Part shown: positions 1 to 4,806 of the stretch, in pieces | Layout: every line of letters starts with the position of its first letter | Position numbering within the stretch: position 1 is the first letter of the stretch | Program-made: the position numbers and the translations under genes | Notes under the pieces: model-generated | Seen by the model: only the letters and a program-made list of their open reading frames with translations | Told to the model about the DNA's origin: nothing | Database searches by the model: none | Assembly: GCA_003480425.1 (NCBI GenBank) | Contig: QUJA01000073.1 | Location: 1-5,756, forward strand | Length of the DNA: 5,756 bases | Direction: 5' to 3' | Origin: Firmicutes bacterium AM31-12AC | GTDB lineage: Bacteria > Bacillota > Clostridia > Lachnospirales > Lachnospiraceae

Positions 1-71
1 GACACCCCCTTGTTTGAGTGAGTATGTTGTTTGTTGGTACTTCAATTATACATCCTTCTACAGAGGGTGTC
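1..71. repeat. Imperfect inverted repeat at the left window edge
   Basis: GACACCCCCT (1-10) pairs with AGAGGGTGTC (62-71), 9 of 10 positions, around a 51-nt AT-rich centre. A T-rich run follows (72-79). The repeat could be a long-loop terminator for a plus-strand gene left of the window, or the end of an insertion element. One plus frame stays open from base 2 to a stop at 107, but its translation resembles nothing I can name. The window edge cuts the context, so neither reading can be decided. Confidence 0.3.
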
Positions 72-99
72 TTTCTTTTGTGCAATATTTTGGATTTGC

Positions 100-309
100 T
101 CATTTATAGGTACGTATTTTTTTCAAAAATTCATCATCATCCATCAGGGCAAATCCACTTATATCAGGAAGCTCTGACTCGGAACAAATATAATTTTGGT
201 TTTTATACAGTTCATGAAGAATATCCGGAAGATTAGGATGGTTATTATGAACTCGGTTAAAATTATCAATGCTATCCTGGATATCTCCAAGTGAAACGTA
301 GAAATTCAT
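100..309 (-). CDS. Small hypothetical protein, 69 aa
   Basis: I do not recognise this family. The start is the ATG at 309-307 rather than the upstream ATG at 351, because an AAAGGAGG ribosome binding site lies about 10 nt before 309 and a sigma-A promoter lies between the two candidates. The 69-residue product begins MNFYVSLGDIQDS. It has no signal peptide, no membrane segment and only one cysteine. It is mildly acidic, with a DDDEF patch near the C-terminus and a basic KKIRTYK tail, and it looks like a small cytoplasmic alpha-helical protein. It is transcribed alone, divergently from the sugar-transporter remnant. Promoter, ribosome binding site and ordinary codon use argue that it is real; the function is unknown. 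It could be accessory cargo linked to whatever lies left of the window. Confidence 0.6.
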   Translation of the reverse strand: MNFYVSLGDIQDSIDNFNRVHNNHPNLPDILHELYKNQNYICSESELPDISGFALMDDDEFLKKIRTYK

Positions 310-332
310 AATATGCTTACCTCCTTTGCACC

Positions 333-361
333 AGTATATCATCCAATTCAAACAGTGTAAA
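333..361 (-). promoter_or_regulatory. Sigma-A promoter for the 69-aa gene
   Basis: On the minus strand, TTTACA (361-356), a 17-nt spacer and TATACT (338-333) each differ by one base from the -35 and -10 consensus. Transcription would start near 326, leaving a very short leader that is almost entirely the AAAGGAGG ribosome binding site (328-321). The same hexamer pair and spacer recur in front of mecA. Confidence 0.7.
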
Positions 362-489
362 TTAAAAAAGATACAAGATGAATAGTAAAAAACAAAAAAA
401 ACAGGATATATTTAATTATAAATATTAAAAAATATAGGAAAATAAAGTGAATTCATTATGATATTACAGAGCGGAAAATGTGGTTGCAA

Positions 490-498
490 TGATATGAT
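490..498 (+). promoter_or_regulatory. Possible extended -10 promoter of the transporter/GH43 unit
   Basis: TGATATGAT at 490-498 matches an extended -10 (TGn followed by TATGAT). No convincing -35 lies 16-18 nt upstream. It would give a leader of about 20 nt before the start codon at 526. I saw no better candidate in the AT-rich 361-525 stretch and no clear CcpA (cre) site. Confidence 0.3.
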
Positions 499-525
499 GC
501 CTTTAGAAAAAAGGAGGATATTAAA

Positions 526-1286
526 ATGGGAGTGAATTCAAAAGGAAAGCTAAGCTGGAGAGAAAAATAGCATTTTCCAGTGGTGAAATGGGAACAAATT
601 TGTTGTTTGCAGCAATGAGCGCATATCTACTTGTATATTATACAAATTATGCGCACGTTAATGCAGCGGTTATTTCACTGAATATGGGATCTATGTTTTA
701 TTATCTTGCGTATGTATGTGGAAAACCACAGTCGGTAGCAGTAGTAGGAATGATTTTATCCATGCCGATGCTTTTCCTGATTCCTCTTTCAAAACCTGTG
801 ATCGCAAAAACTGGTATGAAGAACGGCCTGATTGGTGGTATTTTGCTTATGACATTGGGACGTGTGGTCGTTGGTCTTGGTGGAAGTACATCTCTTATGG
901 CAGTATATATAGGTTCGGTTATTTTTGCTGTAGGATGTAGTACACAGTGGTGCTCTTATCCATTACTTTGTAATACGGTAGAATATGATGAGTGGCAGAA
1001 TGGTTATCGTCAGGAAGGGCTGATCATGTCAGTAAATAGTTTTGGTTCCAAATGTGGTACAGCTTTGGGAACAGCATTCTGTGGATGGATTCTTGCATGG
1101 GCAGGATATAATGGTGCAGCAGAGGTACAGACTGCATCGGCTTTAACAGGTATTACGATTGTATATGTAGTGCTTCCAATTGTCTTAAATATTCTGTGTG
1201 TAATTATTCTTAGCTTCTACAAACTGGAAAAACAGTATCCGACAATTGTCAAAGAACTGGAAGAAAGACACCAGAAAGAAAAATAG
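526..1286 (+). pseudogene. GPH-family (MFS_2) sugar:cation symporter, frameshifted and internally deleted
   Basis: The true start is the ATG at 526, which has AAGGAGG at 511-517. It reads MGVNSKGKLSWREK and then stops at TAG 568-570. One extra A in the A-run 563-567 would restore the typical N-terminus (WREKIAFSSGEMGTN) and join it to the frame that stays open from 588 to 1286. A second lesion lies near 675-680: TM1 (ending NAAVIS) runs directly into LNMGSMFYYLAYV, a motif from the middle of these transporters. The corrected product would be about 253 aa against the usual 450-480, so roughly 200 aa of central helices are missing. The C-terminal half is well kept, including NTVEYDEWQNGYRQEG, the cytoplasmic loop typical of glycoside-pentoside-hexuronide symporters, and the last helices. 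Family members import oligosaccharides with H+ or Na+. This copy should be inactive. The one-base lesion alone could be a sequencing error; the deletion is harder to explain that way. Confidence 0.85.
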
Positions 1287-1343
1287 TGTGAAGCTGAAAG
1301 AATGTTTATAGAAATATTACGATAGTGGAGAAAGGAAATAAAT

Positions 1344-2396
1344 ATGAAGAATCAGGCGATATATCCGGGTAAGGTATGGTTGGATACAAATGGAAATCGT
1401 ATTCAGGCTCATGGCGGTTCTATTATGTACATTGATGGCGTGTATTATTGGTATGGAGAAAATAAAGAGAAAACAGATGGTGTGAATGGTATCTGGCATT
1501 GGGGAGTGAAATGTTATAGTTCCACAGATTTGTATAACTGGGAAGACAGAGGAATTATTATTCCACCGGAACCAGGTGATCCTACATCTTCATTGCATCC
1601 GGAATCATGTATGGACAGACCACATATTATTTATAATAAGAAAACAAAGAAATATGTATGTTGGATGAAAATTATGAACAAAGACAGTTTCCAGACACAG
1701 ACAGAAACTGTAATGGTTGCAAATCACATTCTTGGTCCATACACGAAGGTGAAAGAAGGATTACAGCCATTGGGAATGAATGCAGGAGATTTTGATCTTG
1801 CTGTAGCAGAAGATGGAAAAGCATATTATTACTTTGAACGTGTGCATTCGGAAACAATTTGTGCGGATCTGACGGAAGATTATACAGATGTTACAGGATA
1901 TTATTCTACGCATTTTCCGAGAAAACATCCACCATATGTGAGAGAGGCAACGGCACATTTTAAAAGAAAAGGAAAACATTATCTGATTACTTCCGGAACA
2001 ACAGGATATTTACCAAATCCGTCAGAAGTAGCTGTTGCAGATACATGGCATGGACCATATAAAGTATTGGGAAATCCTCATGTTGGAGATGAGAGTCAGA
2101 CATCTTTCCACAGTCAGATCTCATGTATCTTTAAAGTGGAAGGAAAAAAAGATTTATACATTGCGTGTGCAGATCGATGGCTGCCACAGAATATGGATAA
2201 AGAATATCCAATTTATGAGGAAATGTTTAACAGTATTTATTCAGAAGAAGAGAAAGAATTTGATTTTAGCCGCATGGGAGAGGAACCGGTTCAGAATACA
2301 TCCATTGCAGATTATGTATGGTTACCACTTCGTTTTGATGGAGATATGGTTTATATTGACTGGAAAGACGAGTGGAGAATAGAAGATTACGAGTAA
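1344..2396 (+). CDS. Glycoside hydrolase family 43-type protein (possible GH43_24-like exo-beta-1,3-galactanase)
   Basis: The 350-aa protein has no signal peptide, so it probably acts in the cytoplasm on imported oligosaccharides. The start is set by GGAGAAAGGA at 1328-1337. The five-bladed propeller features of GH43 are visible. Near the N-terminus is LDTNGNRIQAHGG (14-25) with YYWYGE (34-39), which replaces the usual GH43 D-P base motif. DRPHIIYNKKTKKYVCW is at 91-107, GDFDLAVAEDGKAYYYF at 148-164, REATAHFKRKGKHYLITSG at 200-218 and HSQIS at 256-260. As I recall, galactanases of subfamily 24 use a Glu acid and a Gln in place of the Asp base; E201 and Q258 fit that pattern. This assignment is inference; arabinofuranosidase- or xylosidase-like activity is possible. 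It lies 57 nt after the broken transporter, presumably in one operon, so it may have lost its substrate supply. Length is normal and no lesion is seen. Confidence 0.85.
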   Translation: MKNQAIYPGKVWLDTNGNRIQAHGGSIMYIDGVYYWYGENKEKTDGVNGIWHWGVKCYSSTDLYNWEDRGIIIPPEPGDPTSSLHPESCMDRPHIIYNKKTKKYVCWMKIMNKDSFQTQTETVMVANHILGPYTKVKEGLQPLGMNAGDFDLAVAEDGKAYYYFERVHSETICADLTEDYTDVTGYYSTHFPRKHPPYVREATAHFKRKGKHYLITSGTTGYLPNPSEVAVADTWHGPYKVLGNPHVGDESQTSFHSQISCIFKVEGKKDLYIACADRWLPQNMDKEYPIYEEMFNSIYSEEEKEFDFSRMGEEPVQNTSIADYVWLPLRFDGDMVYIDWKDEWRIEDYE

Positions 2397-2414
2397 AAAG
2401 TAATAAATTAGGAT

Positions 2415-2474
2415 AACAGGTGTTGTTAGTAGGTTAGGAAGTTTATGCTTCCAGGATTACTGACAACATCTGTT
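2415..2474 (+). terminator. Long 60-nt hairpin after the GH43 gene (probable 3' end structure)
   Basis: Bases 2415-2431 pair with 2458-2474 as a 17-bp stem. An internal loop follows, then GGAAG (2437-2441) with CTTCC (2448-2452) around a TTTATG loop. The two non-Watson-Crick positions (2420/2469 and 2427/2462) are G-U pairs only in plus-strand RNA, which points to plus-strand function. The following T-run is short (2473-2476), so intrinsic termination may be weak; 3'-end protection is an alternative role. Confidence 0.55.
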
Positions 2475-2654
2475 TTGATATAAAAAAGAAATTCTTATTA
2501 TTTGTATAATGAAGCTAGTTGTGAATGATGAAAATAAATTCCGGGATGTATGATAATGACAAAATATTACAAATATATTACATAAAGAACGGAAAATATG
2601 AAATAATATGTAAGATAAGGTCGTAGGATGAAGATGGAAAGATATGGTAAAATA

Positions 2655-2683
2655 TTGACAAAATAATATTTTGTTGCTACAAT
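2655..2683 (+). promoter_or_regulatory. Sigma-A promoter of the NlpC/P60 gene
   Basis: A perfect -35 TTGACA (2655-2660), a 17-nt spacer and -10 TACAAT (2678-2683) predict a start near 2690. The leader is about 78 nt and ends in AAGGAGG (2755-2761), 6 nt from the ATG. This is the strongest promoter in the window. Confidence 0.8.
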
Positions 2684-2688
2684 ACAAA

Positions 2689-2716
2689 CGTAACTAAAAG
2701 TTAACAAATGTGTAAC
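2689..2716 (+). promoter_or_regulatory. Three WalR-like hexamers at 11-nt period
   Basis: CGTAAC (2689-2694), GTTAAC (2700-2705) and TGTAAC (2711-2716) are separated by exactly 5 nt each. The known WalR (YycF) site is TGTWAH-N5-TGTWAH. The three copies match 5, 4 and 6 of 6 positions. WalRK controls cell-wall hydrolase genes in Firmicutes, which suits the gene below. The copies sit on the predicted transcription start and early leader, which would favour repression. Assignment is by pattern only. Confidence 0.4.
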
Positions 2717-2767
2717 AATTGAAAACTTCCTACAAAAGATAAAGAAAAAACAGTAAGGAGGTTTTAG

Positions 2768-3541
2768 ATGAAACAAGTACACATAAAACAAAAATTGATT
2801 GCTTCTGCAATAGTTGGAGCATTGATGATTCCGGGGAGTGCAATGGTAGTAGATGCAGCGGATACAGACGAAAATGTAAATGTAGTATCACAGGTTGCAG
2901 GAATCGATCAAGTTACAGTTGCAACAGTAACGGCAGATGTGCTGAATGTAAGAGCCGGTCAGGGAACCGATTTTCAAATTTTATTGCAAGTTTTAGAACA
3001 AGAACGTTATGAAGTAACAGGGGACTCAGTAAATGGATGGTATCCGATCACAGTAGGGGATGTAGACGGATGGGTGTCCGGTGAGTGGATCACGACTGAG
3101 AAAGTGGACAAAGATGAATTTGCAGAAGAGGAAAAACAGGCACAAAAAGATAGTGTGGGGACGGCACAAGAAACGGTTGCGTTACAATCTTCGTCATATA
3201 CAACAGGACAGCAGGTTATAGATTTTGCCTGTCAGTTTATTGGGAATCCCTATGTATGGGGAGGTACAAGTTTAACTAGTGGTGCAGATTGTTCAGGATT
3301 TGTACAGTCTGTATATGCAAACTTTGGGATAAGTCTTCCGCGAACCACATGGGATATGGAAAATATCGGATATGAAGTATCATATGAACAGGCACAGCCG
3401 GGTGACTTGATTCTTTATGATGGTCACGTCGGCTTGTATATGGGTGATGGAAATATTGTAAATGCAATGAATGAAGCAGATGGGATTGGTATATGCACAG
3501 CAACGTATGCACCAATCGTGACAGTGAGGAGAGTATTATAG
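2768..3541 (+). CDS. Secreted SH3-domain NlpC/P60 peptidoglycan endopeptidase
   Basis: The 257-aa product starts with a signal peptide: basic MKQVHIKQK, a hydrophobic stretch to about residue 28, and probable cleavage near VDA-A (30/31). A bacterial SH3 domain at about 50-110 (LNVRAGQGTDFQIL, then WYPITVGDVDGWVSGEW) should bind the cell wall. A Lys/Glu/Gln-rich linker (111-148) follows, then the NlpC/P60 cysteine peptidase (149-257), which cuts stem peptides, typically gamma-D-Glu to diamino acid bonds. C175 in GADCSGFV is the nucleophile and H220 in DGHVGLY is the general base. The third polar position, often His, is N232 here. Length is normal for a one-SH3 hydrolase with no transmembrane anchor other than the signal. 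It is transcribed alone, with a strong promoter and its own terminator. Likely roles are cell separation or wall turnover; the specific substrate cannot be read from sequence. Confidence 0.92.
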   Translation: MKQVHIKQKLIASAIVGALMIPGSAMVVDAADTDENVNVVSQVAGIDQVTVATVTADVLNVRAGQGTDFQILLQVLEQERYEVTGDSVNGWYPITVGDVDGWVSGEWITTEKVDKDEFAEEEKQAQKDSVGTAQETVALQSSSYTTGQQVIDFACQFIGNPYVWGGTSLTSGADCSGFVQSVYANFGISLPRTTWDMENIGYEVSYEQAQPGDLILYDGHVGLYMGDGNIVNAMNEADGIGICTATYAPIVTVRRVL

Positions 3542-3550
3542 ATATGAAGA

Positions 3551-3584
3551 ATGGTGCGGAGAAAAACTTCCGCATCATTTTTTT
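3551..3584 (+). terminator. Rho-independent terminator of the NlpC/P60 gene
   Basis: ATGGTGCGGA (3551-3560) pairs with TCCGCATCAT (3569-3578) with one G-U pair and an 8-nt loop. Seven T residues (3578-3584) follow. It lies 10 nt after the stop codon. Confidence 0.88.
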
Positions 3585-3637
3585 ACATTATTATAGGAAG
3601 AAAGTATATCAGAATCACTGCGCATCCTCGCGGAGCG

Positions 3638-3727
3638 TTTATCTCAGTCTGAGATTGGACTCCCACTGAGACAAATTTGCTTTTACTCACTACCTGAAGA
3701 GGTAGGAGTTTTCTCGACTGAGATAAA
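3638..3727. other. Structured element with competing inverted repeats (candidate RNA or mobile-element remnant)
   Basis: TTTATCTCAGTC (3638-3649) and GACTGAGATAAA (3716-3727) are perfect 12-bp inverted repeats enclosing the element. The left arm can also pair with CTGAGAT (3649-3655) or ACTGAGA (3665-3671), so the pairings exclude one another. Inside, CTACCT (3690-3695) and AGGTAG (3700-3705) form a hairpin with loop GAAG, extended by ACTC/GAGT across a bulged A and followed by TTTTCTC. Local GC is higher than in the flanks. I recognise no Rfam family. Candidates are an alternative-pairing leader or RNA, a remnant of an IS200/IS605-type element end, or a protein-bound repeat beside the DnaA boxes. 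Confidence 0.45.
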
Positions 3728-3729
3728 TA

Positions 3730-4248
3730 TGTGGATAACTTAGCCAAATAGCTTATCCACACTATCAACATGAAAAATAGTGTAATATACACCGGCTTTT
3801 ACTGAAAAATAGAAGATTATTCACCAATTCTCAACAGATTATCAACAGGGAAAGGATAATTTTTCACTGGTATACCCCTGATTTTTCACATGAAAAACCG
3901 AGTTATCCACAGAAATTCACAAAGTTATCCACATTTTGTTAATATGTTGGGGGAAAATAGTGGGTAACTAGTACATGAACAACTGTTTGGAGTTAGTTAT
4001 GTGAAAAAGTATGACAGTAATGAGGTATTTGTGTGTAACAGGGTGAATTTACAGAAAGTTTACAAAATAATAAGACAGGAAAGATTGTTAAAAGTTCTCC
4101 AATGGGAAAATGGCGAATGGCAAAATGCACAAAAAAACAGAAAAACGTCGAAAATCTTGAAAATGGAGTTTTCAACTTATTCACATTGAAAATTCGGAAA
4201 ATGGTGGATAAATTAGAGATTTCCTCATAGTTATTCACATTATCCACA
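3730..4248. other. DnaA-box cluster: candidate replication origin or DnaA-titration site
   Basis: There are five perfect TTATCCACA boxes: 3730-3738 (minus), 3753-3761, 3903-3911, 3925-3933 and 4240-4248 (plus). Four more have one mismatch: 3839-3847 (TTATCAACA), 4177-4185 and 4231-4239 (TTATTCACA), and 4203-4211 (minus, TTATCCACC). Weaker two-mismatch copies lie at 3817, 3828, 3882 and 4266. Chance would give far fewer than one perfect copy in this length. Boxes are grouped in three clusters near 3745, 3885 and 4215, and an A-rich stretch suited to unwinding follows at 4261-4450. The whole 3585-4421 gap holds no supported gene. Against a chromosomal oriC: no dnaA, dnaN or rpmH is seen, and the flanking genes mostly read towards the cluster. 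DnaA binding is well supported; the role is open. Confidence 0.7.
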
Positions 4249-4260
4249 TTAAAAACCCAC

Positions 4261-4421
4261 ATTTATGTGAATTACTTTTAATAAAAAAAGAACAGATGTT
4301 TTGGTGTAAATTATGAAAATGCATTTTTGTCGAAAAAAAACAAAAAAAGAATTGACTTTTAAGATGTCTAAAATTTATGAAAATTGAAGTGACAATTCAG
4401 ATATTTGATACATTTTTAGAG
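4261..4421. other. A-rich stretch next to the DnaA boxes (possible DNA-unwinding element)
   Basis: The stretch is very AT-rich, with A-runs at 4282-4289, 4333-4340 and 4342-4348, and lies directly after the abutting boxes at 4231-4248. Origins usually place an AT-rich unwinding element beside the DnaA boxes. I did not find a convincing run of DnaA-trio (TAG-type) repeats. It also contains a TTGACT/TATGAA pair (4352-4357 and 4376-4381, 18-nt spacer) that could be a weak second promoter for the gene at 4484. Confidence 0.35.
4328..4334 (+). promoter_or_regulatory. Perfect Spo0A-type box
   Basis: TGTCGAA at 4328-4334 matches the 0A-box core; a one-mismatch copy (CGTCGAA) is at 4146-4152. In Bacillus subtilis, Spo0A boxes overlap DnaA boxes in oriC and restrain initiation. 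A 7-mer can occur by chance, so this is suggestive only. Confidence 0.3.
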
Positions 4422-4450
4422 TTGCTAAATTCAATGTATGGGATTATAAT
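4422..4450 (+). promoter_or_regulatory. Sigma-A promoter of the DUF1858 gene
   Basis: TTGCTA (4422-4427), a 17-nt spacer and a perfect -10 TATAAT (4445-4450) predict a start near 4457. This leaves a leader of about 27 nt containing AAGGAGG (4468-4474). Confidence 0.75.
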
Positions 4451-4483
4451 AGGAAACACGAAACAATAAGGAGGAAATTGAAA

Positions 4484-4693
4484 ATGGCACAGATTACAAG
4501 AGCTACAAAAATCGGCGAACTGTTGAATGTATTTCCAGAATCAGCTCCAATCTTAATGGAAATTGGAATGCATTGTCTTGGATGCCCATCTTCACAGATG
4601 GAGTCATTAGAAGAAGCAGCTATGGTTCATGGTATTGATGCAGATTTACTTGTTGAGAAGATCAATGCAGCAATGACAGCAGCAGGAAAATAA
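4484..4693 (+). CDS. DUF1858 redox-disulfide domain protein, 69 aa
   Basis: The start is the ATG at 4484, 9 nt after AAGGAGG; the in-frame TTG at 4478 is only 3 nt from it and is rejected. The product [20 protein letters not shown]... consists of one DUF1858 domain, the family also described as the hybrid-cluster-protein-associated redox disulfide domain. The key feature is C31-x-x-C34 within GMHCLGCP, preceded by the typical '[22 protein letters not shown]' helix and followed by a helical part with [11 protein letters not shown]. These proteins are small and cytoplasmic. The CxxC pair suggests thiol-disulfide or metal chemistry, but no reaction is established for the stand-alone form. No hybrid cluster protein gene is in the window. 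It is monocistronic, with promoter and terminator both clear. The gene borders the DnaA-box region, so its transcription starts beside the A-rich stretch. Confidence 0.9.
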   Translation: MAQITRATKIGELLNVFPESAPILMEIGMHCLGCPSSQMESLEEAAMVHGIDADLLVEKINAAMTAAGK

Positions 4694-4711
4694 ATTAAAA
4701 TGACTAAAATA

Positions 4712-4754
4712 AAAATGTCCGAAATTCGATTTGAAGAATTTCGGACATTTTTTT
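4712..4754. terminator. Bidirectional terminator between DUF1858 gene and mecA
   Basis: A perfect 16-bp stem pairs AAAATGTCCGAAATTC (4712-4727) with its complement (4736-4751) around an 8-nt loop. Seven T residues (4748-4754) end the plus-strand transcript. The A-rich run on the left (4705-4715) supplies U residues for the minus strand, so it should also stop mecA, whose stop codon is at 4809-4807. Confidence 0.9.
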
Positions 4755-4806
4755 GCTTAAAAATAATGATTACATCATAGCAGGTACGATAAATGAATAT
4801 CTGTTA

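Noticed and set aside
588..1286. Reading the transporter as an intact 232-aa protein starting at ATG 588
   Set aside because: No ribosome binding site before 588, while AAGGAGG and the family N-terminus sit at 511-567 in the other frame; the middle of the family is also missing.
2505..2510. Perfect TATAAT as a promoter for the NlpC/P60 gene
   Set aside because: No -35 at 16-18 nt (TTGATA at 2475 is 24 nt away), and a much better promoter lies at 2655-2683.
3583..3792. 69-aa minus-strand open frame across the structured element
   Set aside because: No ribosome binding site or promoter; it spans the inverted repeats and the first DnaA boxes, so the DNA/RNA structure explains it better.
4001..4189. 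62-aa plus-strand open frame (GTG start) inside the DnaA-box region
   Set aside because: Only a poor GGAG upstream, no promoter, residue make-up follows the A-rich DNA, and it overlaps DnaA and GAAAATGG repeats.
3993..4262. 89-aa minus-strand open frame over the same region
   Set aside because: Phe-rich translation of A-rich DNA on the other strand, no ribosome binding site, and it reads through the DnaA boxes.
3638..4460. CRISPR array
   Set aside because: The repeats are 9-mers with irregular spacing and both orientations; there are no uniform spacers and no cas genes.
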